Source: CAWCTB01 sp963798275
GTDB taxonomy: Bacteria; Acidobacteriota; Terriglobia; Terriglobales; Acidobacteriaceae
Reading direction: 5' to 3'
NCBI GenBank assembly: GCA_963798275.1
Contig: CAWCTB010000038.1
Span: 124,001 to 188,000, forward strand
DNA: 64,000 nt
In this document: piece by piece, positions 57,481-64,000 of the stretch
How the letters are laid out: the number at the start of each line of letters is the position of its first letter
How positions within the stretch are numbered: position 1 is the first letter of the stretch
Notes under the pieces: generated by a model
What the model was told of the DNA's origin: nothing
The model's database searches: none
Seen by the model: only the letters and a program-made list of their open reading frames with translations
Position numbers and translations under genes: made by a program

Positions 57481-59347
57481 ATGAGTTACCAGGTTCTCGC
57501 GCGCAAATACCGGCCACAAAAATTCTCCGACGTCATCGGTCAGGAGCACGTCACTCGCACCCTGAAGAATGCCATCGAGCAGGGCCGAATTGCGCACGGC
57601 TACATCTTCAGCGGGCATCGCGGCATCGGCAAGACCACCATCGCACGTATCCTGGCGATGGCGCTGAATTGCCAGTCGCAGGACCATCCAGTGCCCGAAC
57701 CCTGCGGCGTGTGCGACTCCTGCCGCGAGATTCGTGCCGGCAATGCAGTGGACGTGATCGAGATTGACGCCGCCACCAATCGCGGCATCGACGAAATCCG
57801 CGAGCTGCGCGAGGCGGCACGTTACCGTCCGGCGCGCGACCGTTTCAAAATCTACATTCTCGACGAGGCGCACCAGATCACCGACGCCGCCTTCAACGCT
57901 CTGCTCAAGACGCTGGAAGAGCCGCCGGGGCACATCGTCTTCATGATGGCGACCACGCAGCCCGAGGACATTCCGCAGACCATTCGCTCGCGCTGCCAGA
58001 ACTTCAGCTTTCATGCCGTGCGCTTCGATGACATCGTGCAGCAACTTCGCGATATCGCCCGGCAGGAGGGAATCGAGGCCGCCGACAATGCGCTGGCTAT
58101 GCTCGCCGAAGCCGGAGACGGCTCCATGCGCGATGCGCTCAGCATCATGGACCAGGCCATCGCCTCCTGCGGAACCACGCTCAGCACCGAGATCGTTCGC
58201 GGACTCGTCGGCTCGGTCCCGTCAGAGGTGCTGGAAGACGTGATGGACGCGGTGGCGCGCAACTCCAGTGAGGACGTGCTGCGCATGGTGGATCGTCTGC
58301 TGGTGGAGGGTCAGAGCGCGCAGCACTTCGCGCGGCAGATGTTGCGCTTCCTGCGCAATGCGATGGTGGCCAAGGTGGCGGGCAGCGATTCGCCGGTCCT
58401 GCAGATTTCGTCCGACGAACGTGCGCGCGTGGCGCGGGTGGCTGAGCGCTTCAGCGAGGAAGACCTGGCGCGCTTCATGCAGATCATGCTGCGCACCCAC
58501 AGCGATCTGGGCTACAAGCAGGAGCAGCGCTTCCATCTGGAGCTTGGACTGCTGAAGCTGGTGCACGCCCAACGCCTGCTGCCGCTGGAAGAGTTGCTGA
58601 GTGGCGAGGCAGGGAAGACCAGCGCTCCGGCGTCGCCATCGCGCTCCGGATCGAGTGCTCCACGACCGGCTCCGGTTGCCGCGCGATCGGGTTCGCCTTC
58701 GCGATCGTCGAGCGAGGCCGAACCTTCGACGACCCGCTCTCCCGCTGCCTCGCCCTTCAGCAAGCCATCGCCGTTTGAGGCTGACCGGACTCGGAAGATC
58801 GGGCCGAAAGCTGAGACGCCTAGCTTGGACGGCGCCGATTCCACTTCACCGGGCTGCGGCGACTTCTTCTGCCGCGATGCAGGCGGGATCGGCAACGGCT
58901 CTTGCGCTCGACACCCCGGCCGATCCGCAGCCAGCGAATGGCGAGATTTCGGCCGAACTCGTGCGCAACGCCGTGCTGGCAGCGCTGGAAGATGCGGGAC
59001 ACGAGATGCTGGCGCACAATCTGGAAGAGGGCGAGTGGTCGCTGAACGGTTGGGAAGTGTCGGTAAAGGTCGCTATTTCACAGGTGCTGATTGACGTTGC
59101 GCTGGGACCGGAGCCGAAGCGCGTCATTCAAACTGCGCTGAACCAGGCCGCGGGCAAGCCGCTGAAGTTCAAGCTGGTGAGTGGCGGAAGTTCGGTGGCC
59201 GCGAAATCGGCAGCGCCGCGTCCCGCAAACGGCGTGGGCGCCCGCAGCCGAGCTCAGTCCGATCCCGTGGTGCAGCGCATGCAGGAAAAATTCGGCGCCG
59301 AGATTCGCACCGTGATCGACCAGAAGGACCGCAGGCTGAGGTGGTAG
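57481..59347 (+). CDS. dnaX: DNA polymerase III tau/gamma subunit, frameshifted
   Basis: About 621 residues. The AAA+ clamp-loader module has SGHRGIGKTTIARILA, a zinc finger (CGVCDSC), Walker B/DEAH (YILDEAHQITDAAFNALL) and the arginine-finger SRC. A Ser/Pro-rich linker (residues about 380-450) precedes the tau domain. The frame changes near 58860; the end (KFGAEIRTVIDQKDRRLRW) reads in frame 2. No programmed-slippage signal is seen; the break looks like an indel. The TAG at 59345-59347 is part of a GTAGAGCGG repeat. Confidence 0.92.
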
Positions 59348-59404
59348 AGCGGGCCTTTAGGCCCGCGTCACGCTGACTGATTTGGAGAGGGCTTTAGCCC
59401 TTGA
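59344..59404 (+). repeat. GTAGAGCGG repeat overlapping the dnaX stop
   Basis: GTAGAGCGGG-cctttagg-CCCGCGTC at 59344-59369 is followed by a second hairpin (GGGCTTTAGCCC, near 59389-59400). The dnaX TAG is the TAG of the first element. ebfC starts nine bases after the second hairpin. Confidence 0.75.
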
Positions 59405-59412
59405 GGTAAGAG

Positions 59413-59718
59413 ATGGGTGGATTCAATTTGCAGGAAATGCTGGCGCAGGCGCGTCAGCAGGCGGAAAAGCTGCAGGAGAAGATGCAGCAGATCACCATCG
59501 AAGCCTCCTCGGGCGGCGGCAGCGTCACCGTGCGCATGAGCGGCCAGAAGCAACTGCTCAGCGTGACCATCGAGCCCGAGGTGGTCAAGTCCGGCGACAT
59601 CGAGATGCTCCAGGACCTGGTGATCGCTGCGGTCAACGAGGCCTCGCGCAAAGTGGACGAGGCGCTGAAGTCCAGCCTGGGTGGGATGCTCGGCGGCATG
59701 GGCCTGCCGGGCATGTGA
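59413..59718 (+). CDS. ebfC: YbaB/EbfC nucleoid-associated protein
   Basis: 101 residues. NLQEMLAQARQQAEKLQEKM, then GGGSVTVRMSGQKQLLSVTI and VNEASRKVDEALKSSLGGML: the complete YbaB fold. A dimeric DNA-binding protein encoded between dnaX and recR in most bacteria, as here. Start ATG 59413, weak upstream AAGAG. Confidence 0.93.
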   Translation: MGGFNLQEMLAQARQQAEKLQEKMQQITIEASSGGGSVTVRMSGQKQLLSVTIEPEVVKSGDIEMLQDLVIAAVNEASRKVDEALKSSLGGMLGGMGLPGM

Positions 59719-59754
59719 GCGGAGAGGAAGCGACCGGATAGAGCGGATGTTCGC

Positions 59755-59820
59755 GTAGAGCGGACCTTCAGGTCCGCGTCAAAGCGCAACACAAATTTGA
59801 GGGGCTTCAGCCCCGAGGTC
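59755..59820 (+). repeat. GTAGAGCGG repeat with second hairpin, before recR
   Basis: GTAGAGCGGACC-ttca-GGTCCGCGTC (59755-59780) and GGGGCTTCAGCCCC (near 59802-59815). It repeats the two-hairpin arrangement found between dnaX and ebfC. The compensatory base changes in the first stem keep it paired. Confidence 0.75.
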
Positions 59821-59822
59821 AC

Positions 59823-60422
59823 ATGTCCAGATTCGCCGAACCGATGGTTCGACTGATTGATGAACTGAAGAAGCTGCCCGGCGTGGGCAGCAAGAGCGCG
59901 CAGCGCCTGGCCTTCCACATCCTGCGCGCCAGCGACGAAGACGCCGACCTGCTCGCCGGCGCGATTCGCGAGGTCAAGGCCAGCCTGCGTCTGTGCTCGG
60001 TCTGCAACAACATCACCGACGTCGATCCCTGCACCTACTGCACCAGCGCCACCCGCAATCAGCGACTGGTGTGCGTGGTGGAGGAGCCCACCAACATCGC
60101 CGCCATCGAAAAGACGCGCCATTACAACGGCGTCTATCACGTGCTGCACGGCACGCTGTCGCCGCTGCACGGAGTCGGACCGGAGCAGTTGCGCATTGCC
60201 AATCTTGCGCGGCGCGTCGAGTCCGACAGCGTGGACGAACTCATCCTCGCCACCAATCCCACCGTCGAAGGCGAAGCCACCGCGACCTATCTTGCGAACC
60301 TGTTCAAATCATCGCCGGTGAAGGTGACGCGCATCGCCACCGGCGTTCCCGTCGGCAGCGACATCGAGTACGCCGACGAAGTCACCATGCAGAAGGCGAT
60401 GGAGGGACGCAGGGAGTTATAA
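59823..60422 (+). CDS. recR: Recombination mediator protein RecR
   Basis: 199 residues. Helix-hairpin-helix (LPGVGSKSAQRLAFHIL), zinc finger CSVC...CTYC near residues 58-73, TOPRIM block (CVVEEPTNIAAIEKTRHYNG) and a final region with ATNPTVEGEATATYLA and IATGVPVGSDIEYADEVTM. With RecF/RecO it loads RecA at gaps. It follows dnaX-ebfC in the standard order. Confidence 0.95.
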   Translation: MSRFAEPMVRLIDELKKLPGVGSKSAQRLAFHILRASDEDADLLAGAIREVKASLRLCSVCNNITDVDPCTYCTSATRNQRLVCVVEEPTNIAAIEKTRHYNGVYHVLHGTLSPLHGVGPEQLRIANLARRVESDSVDELILATNPTVEGEATATYLANLFKSSPVKVTRIATGVPVGSDIEYADEVTMQKAMEGRREL

Positions 60423-60493
60423 GCCGCTGTTCCTTGGTTTTGTCATCACGAGCGGGCTTTGGCCCGCGAGGGATCTGCTTTTCCGGGCCTCTT

Positions 60494-61039
60494 CTATTTC
60501 GCCGCTCTGCTCTTCGCGAAGTACGCATTCATCGCATCACCCCACTCCTTGCCGGCATTTTCGTCTCCCTTGGCGAAGTGCTGCACATGCTCGTTCGCCT
60601 CGGGAATCAGCGCGGTGCGTTCATAGACGACGGTGACCGCCGGTCTTCTGCGGGCCTTGGCGGGTCGCGTGAATATCAATGAGCGTGGCCATCGCATCAT
60701 TCAGCACGTAGGCGTACTGGATGTGTCCTGCGGTCAGGTCGAGCGCCGTGTTGATCCACACGCTCGAGTTGTGTCCGTGCGCAACGGTGAAGACCATGCC
60801 CTGCTGGTCGCTCGCTGGATTGGGATAGACGAACTGCGGGTTCCAATCGTGCGCCCACTTGCGCTCCTCGTTCGCGCCGAACAGCGGCACGACCTGCTCG
60901 AAGGGCGCGTCCACCGTGAAAGCTGAACTCGTTGCGCGTGTGGGTTAGCGCTCGACGCCGGCTCCTGCGCGTGAGCGCAGACCGTTGCGAGCAAGGGAAT
61001 CAACGCGGAAATGGCGGAGAGTACGAAGACAGTTCTCAT
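60494..61039 (-). CDS. Exported SRPBCC-like protein, frameshifted
   Basis: About 180 residues in three frames. The signal peptide (FVLSAISALIPLLATVCAHA) is followed after a frame change near 60920 by APFEQVVPLFGANEERKWAH, TVAHGHNSSVWINTALDLTA; a further change near 60650 gives VVYERTALIPEANEHVQHFA and a short end. The START/SRPBCC fold makes a hydrophobic pocket. Ligand unknown. The start ATG overlaps the stop of the upstream small gene (ATGA), so both belong to the divergent PadR-controlled unit. Confidence 0.68.
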
Positions 61040-61305
61040 CGGTGATGCTCCTTGAGTTTGTGGCTGTCGGTGGCCCGGAGAGTGAGGCCATAGATGTTGC
61101 GAAGCTGTTCGATTTCCTTCAGGGTTTCGGGAGAGAAGGGCGCCTTGCCTTCGAACGCATGCAGCACAATGCCCTCCAGCAGATCGCCCAGCGTCAGGTC
61201 CTTGAGCTCGGCCAATCCCTTGAGGACCTTGAGGAGCCGCTTCTCCATGCGCACTCCTGTCTGCACCCGTTCGACTTCGAGTTGTGAATCCTGATGTTCA
61301 TTCAT
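61036..61305 (-). CDS. Small hypothetical protein upstream of the SRPBCC gene
   Basis: 89 residues: RVQTGVRMEKRLLKVLKGLA, then LTLGDLLEGIVLHAFEGKAP and a short C-terminal helix. The first half resembles ribbon-helix-helix-type DNA-binding proteins, but I would not assign it. Its ATG (61303-61305) lies three bases from the inverted repeat at 61308. It is probably repressed by the neighbouring PadR. Confidence 0.6.
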   Translation of the reverse strand: MNEHQDSQLEVERVQTGVRMEKRLLKVLKGLAELKDLTLGDLLEGIVLHAFEGKAPFSPETLKEIEQLRNIYGLTLRATDSHKLKEHHR

Positions 61306-61307
61306 GT

Positions 61308-61333
61308 TATCTATGTACCATAGTACCTAGATA
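61308..61333. promoter_or_regulatory. Candidate PadR operator
   Basis: TATCTATGTAC (61308-61318), CATA, then GTACCTAGATA (61323-61333): inverted repeat with 10 of 11 positions paired. It lies right at the start codon of the minus-strand unit and 140 bases before padR. PadR proteins bind palindromes of this AT-rich kind. Confidence 0.65.
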
Positions 61334-61418
61334 CATACAAGATGGGCGCTTGCGTTTCCTCTATGCCATTGACTACAAGTGAGCTTAGCTAGAAACTGAG
61401 AATTCTTGCAAAATGGAC

Positions 61419-61448
61419 TTGACAAATTATAAGTTGTTTGGCAATATA
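61419..61448 (+). promoter_or_regulatory. padR promoter
   Basis: A perfect TTGACA at 61419-61424, then a weak -10 (AATATA, 61443-61448, 18 bases between). The region is much more AT-rich than the rest of the window. Confidence 0.55.
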
Positions 61449-61472
61449 CATTGCATTGCAAGGTACTACCTC

Positions 61473-61868
61473 ATGGCACAGCTTAAGTTCAGCACTCCGG
61501 AAATCGAGACCAGCGACAAGTGGGAAGCCCAGATGCGCAAGGGCTGCCTGGAAATGGCGGTGCTCGCCAGCTTGTGGCATGGCCGCCTCTATGGGCTGGA
61601 GATTCTGCGGGTGCTGGAGCGTGACTCTCGCCTGGTGCTCGCGGAAGGGACGATCTATCCCATCCTCAACCGGCTTCGGGTGGAGGGCCTGGTGCAATCG
61701 CAATGGGTGGAAGCCGAGGCAGGGCACCCACGCAAGTATTACGAACTTACGCAGAACGGGCGCGAACGAGCGACCCGCATGGCGGAGACGTGGACGGAGT
61801 TTTCTGCCGGTCTCGGGCTTCTGATCGAGCCGGTTCTGAAAGACAAGGAAGTGGAGCGAGCCTTATGA
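61473..61868 (+). CDS. PadR-family transcriptional regulator
   Basis: 131 residues from ATG 61473 (AAGG nine bases upstream; the earlier ATG at 61413 overlaps the promoter). MRKGCLEMAVLASLWHGRLY, GLEILRVLE and LAEGTIYPILNRLRVEGLVQ are the winged-helix PadR blocks, and GHPRKYYELTQNGRERATRM follows. Its TGA overlaps the ATG of the next gene. It should repress both its own unit and the divergent one through the repeat at 61308. Confidence 0.9.
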   Translation: MAQLKFSTPEIETSDKWEAQMRKGCLEMAVLASLWHGRLYGLEILRVLERDSRLVLAEGTIYPILNRLRVEGLVQSQWVEAEAGHPRKYYELTQNGRERATRMAETWTEFSAGLGLLIEPVLKDKEVERAL

Positions 61869-62492
61869 CAACGACCGACATGCAAATGAATGACTATCTG
61901 GCGCGGCTTCGCGCTGCACTCACGGGCATGACGCTGGCCGAGCGCGAGGACATCGTCGAGGAAATCCGGATGCACATCCGGGAACGATCCGGCGATCCAC
62001 AGCACCAGCGTGGAGGAGATTCTCGCCGGACTCGGACCAGCCGACGAGCTGGCCCAGCAATACCGCACCGGCCTGCTGGTGCAAAAGGCACGGCACAGCA
62101 TTTCGCCGCTGGTGATTCTGCGGGCCACGGTGCGCTGGGCGACCACCGGGGTCGAGGGTTGTCTGGTGTTCTTCATTGCGCTGTGGGGTTATGGAATGGG
62201 AGTCGCCTTTCTGCTGCTCGCGCTGCTCAAGCCATTCTTTCCCCAGTACACCGGACTGTGGGTCGGCCCGGGAGAATTCAATTTCAGCTTTCGCATGGGC
62301 GCTACCATGACCAATCCGGCATCGCCGGTTCATGAGCTCCTAGGATGGTGGCTGATTCCGGTTTGCCTCGTCATCGGCTCGCTGAGCCTTGCTGGCACGA
62401 CGAAGCTCATCCAGTTTCTGTTGAGAAGTTTTCGCTGGAAGGTGCCCTTTATCACGGCGACGCAGGCGCGACCCGCAATGATGGCGATGTGA
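61865..62492 (+). CDS. PadR-associated membrane protein (DUF1700/HAAS-like), frameshifted
   Basis: About 208 residues. The N-terminal cytosolic helix domain (YLARLRAALTGMTLAEREDI, VEEIRMHIRER) is of the HAAS/DUF1700 type that nearly always follows PadR. The frame changes near 61995; then comes MEEILAGLGPADELAQQYRT and three to four transmembrane helices. Its role is thought to be in membrane-linked sensing; the partner is PadR. Start overlaps the padR stop. Confidence 0.8.
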
Positions 62493-62526
62493 GCGGGCGT
62501 CGGCCGACCGGCTTGCTCTGGCGGAA

Positions 62527-62896
62527 TCAGCCCTTCAACTTTGCCAGCAGATCGGCAGGATGGACGGGCTTGGCGAGGATTTCAAACTCATGGCCCTTGG
62601 GCGCGAGCGCTCTCCAGCAGATCGGCGGTGGCCGCCTGGCCGGAGAAGAGCAGTATCTTACAGTCGGGAAGAAATTCACGAATCCTGATCGCAGCCTCGA
62701 TGCCGTTCATGTCGGGCATGATGACGTCGCTGATGATGAGGTCCGGCTGAGTGGCCCTGGCGGTCTCCACCGCCGACGTTCCGGTATAGACCGCCGCCGC
62801 GTCGTAGCCGTTAAGGTCGAGGATTTTGGCCAGCGTGTCGGCGATGATCTGCTCATCGTCCACCACCAGAACTTTGGGTTTCTTGCCTGCGTGCAT
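62527..62896 (-). CDS. CheY-like single-domain response regulator, frameshifted
   Basis: About 122 residues. VLVVDDEQIIADTLAKIL, the phospho-acceptor in LIISDVIMPDMNG and ILLFSGQAATADLL give a full receiver fold. A one-base change near 62603 puts the last helix (HEFEILAKPVHPADLLAKLK) into another frame, with the stop at 62527-62529. No output domain and no kinase nearby. Start ATG 62894-62896. Confidence 0.85.
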
Positions 62897-63119
62897 TCAG
62901 GAACTCCTGGAATCGGCGAAGCTGAATTGCCGATTATAGCGAAGGATGCGGACCCAGCGGAAAACTCACCCATGATGACAGATTCCCCGTGCGGTTCGCG
63001 AAAGTTGACGCAGCCGCTGACCTGCACCGAAACCGGTGCGCCGCGAATTCCACAGGCCGCCTCTTATCCTGCGGCGCATTCCCTGATAGAATCTATAAAA
63101 TCCACTCCCCGGAGAAGCA

Positions 63120-64000
63120 ATGCAGGCAATCCTTGCGCTGGAAGATGGCCGGATCTTCCGCGGCAAAGGCTACGGTGCAAAAGGCGAATGTTACGGGGAA
63201 GTTGTTTTTAATACCTCCATCACCGGCTATCAGGAAATCTTTACCGATCCCTCTTACGCCGGGCAGATCGTAGTTCTCACCAACCCCGAAATCGGCAACT
63301 ACGGCACCAACCCCGACGACAACGAGGCCGTCCGCCCCTACATTGAAGGGCTGATTGTGCGCGAGTTTTCCCGCGTCAGCTCCAACTGGCGCTCGCAGGA
63401 GGTTGCGGAAGAGTATCTGGAGCGCTACAAGATTCCAGTTCTCGCTGAAATCGACACCCGCGCCCTGGTGCGGCACCTGCGAACGAATGGCGTCATGCGC
63501 GGCGTGATCTCGATGCTGGAGACCGACACCGAAAAGCTGATCGCCAAGGCGCGCTCTATCCCCAAGATGGACGGCACCGATCTGGCGAAGGAAGTGACCA
63601 CCCGCAGCGTATATGAGTGGGATGAAGGCGTACGCTCGCACGTGCCAACGGAAGTAGTAGGTGTAAAGGACGCTCCGCCGAACCATCACGTGGTCGCCTA
63701 CGATTACGGAATCAAGCACAACATCCTGCGGCGTCTGGTGGGCGAGTGCTGCCGCGTGACGGTCGTACCGGCGACGACCAGCGCAGAAGACGTGCTTGCG
63801 CTGAAGCCGGACGGAGTTTTCCTGTCGAACGGTCCCGGCGATCCCGAGCCGGTGACGTATGCGCAAGACAGCATCCGCCAGATGATGGGCCGGGTGCCGA
63901 TCTTCGGCATCTGCCTCGGCCATCAGTTGGTCGGCCTCGCGCTGGGCGGCAAGACTTACAAACTGAAGTTTGGGCATCACGGCGGCAACCATCCGGTAAA
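63120..64000 (+). CDS. carA: Carbamoyl-phosphate synthase small subunit, cut by window end
   Basis: The first 293 residues of about 370-380. The N-terminal CarA domain begins AILALEDGRIFRGKGYGAKG. The glutaminase domain has GVFLSNGPGDPEPVTYA and the nucleophile cysteine in FGICLGHQ; the His/Glu part of the triad lies beyond the edge. It supplies ammonia from glutamine for arginine and pyrimidine synthesis; carB is expected downstream. GGAG lies before the ATG, and AT-rich TATAAAAT sits about 25 bases further upstream. Confidence 0.95.
   Translation, partial: MQAILALEDGRIFRGKGYGAKGECYGEVVFNTSITGYQEIFTDPSYAGQIVVLTNPEIGNYGTNPDDNEAVRPYIEGLIVREFSRVSSNWRSQEVAEEYLERYKIPVLAEIDTRALVRHLRTNGVMRGVISMLETDTEKLIAKARSIPKMDGTDLAKEVTTRSVYEWDEGVRSHVPTEVVGVKDAPPNHHVVAYDYGIKHNILRRLVGECCRVTVVPATTSAEDVLALKPDGVFLSNGPGDPEPVTYAQDSIRQMMGRVPIFGICLGHQLVGLALGGKTYKLKFGHHGGNHPV

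Noticed and set aside
57481..59347. Programmed frameshift in dnaX (gamma production)
   Set aside because: The break near 58860 is not at an A-rich slippery site and lies well after the linker; it restores the tau domain, so an indel is simpler.
1..64000. tRNA or rRNA genes, CRISPR arrays, transposases or prophage genes
   Set aside because: Looked for in spacers and between genes; none could be supported. Only palindromic and heptamer repeats were found.

Overview
The window is GC-rich, densely coded, double-membraned-bacterium chromosome. It carries a complete Tol-Pal envelope cluster, lipid A genes (lpxD, an lpxL-type acyltransferase), Mla-type lipid transport parts, futalosine-route menaquinone synthesis (mqnA), an ECF42 sigma factor with DGPF proteins, an orphan tetraheme/FeS/NrfD module, a GH31 hydrolase and a very large PIG-L protein. 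That mix, the Ig-like domain inside Pal and the intergenic repeat families suggest an Acidobacteriota (Terriglobia-like) genome. This is inference from gene content only.

Layout: 1-6.6 kb holds a DUF885 peptidase-like protein (cut by the window edge), SixA phosphatase, Ppx/GppA, a GT-C glycosyltransferase and an MFS exporter. 6.6-11.7 kb (minus) is tolQ-tolR-tolA-tolB-pal-cpoB. 11.9-16.4 kb is a cell-wall recycling locus: murQ, an AmiE-like serine hydrolase and, divergently, an AmiE-NamZ fusion. 16.4-24.1 kb holds exported proteins, phhB, an HD-GYP response regulator, a structured leader before a sigma-like gene, lysS and a PP2C phosphatase. 24.1-26.7 kb is a DGPF x3-ECF42 sigma cluster with two matching promoters. 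26.7-33.4 kb: GH31, MobB-like NTPase, lpxD, lpxL, mqnA. 33.5-38.9 kb: dprA, a four-helix-bundle gene inside heptamer inverted repeats, topA, a VOC protein and an unknown protein. 38.9-45.2 kb: mlaF-mlaE, the redox module, mobA and a second MlaF-like ATPase. 45.2-48.9 kb (minus): ftsY, then a DUF7669-like gene, hicB, hicA, ribD and ribE. 49-57 kb: UBP zinc finger, PIG-L deacetylase, APC permease, MFS, two DinB proteins, aquaporin. 57.5-64 kb: dnaX-ebfC-recR with GTAGAGCGG repeats between them, an exported SRPBCC protein, PadR with its divergent operator and partner membrane protein, a CheY-like receiver, and carA (cut by the right edge).

The feature that dominates interpretation is the frameshifts. 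About 25 genes, including essential ones (topA, dnaX, ftsY, tolB, ribE), are split by single-base frame changes, many at homopolymers, while the protein sequence continues normally in the next frame. I read these as sequencing or assembly indels and report each gene as one locus. No rRNA, tRNA, CRISPR array, transposase or prophage was found. The best candidates for something new are the heptamer-repeat cassettes whose edges sit on stop codons, the AmiE-NamZ fusion locus, the toxin-antitoxin pair driving the riboflavin genes behind tandem palindromes, the 38.3 kb nested hairpin, and the structured leader at 20.4-20.6 kb.
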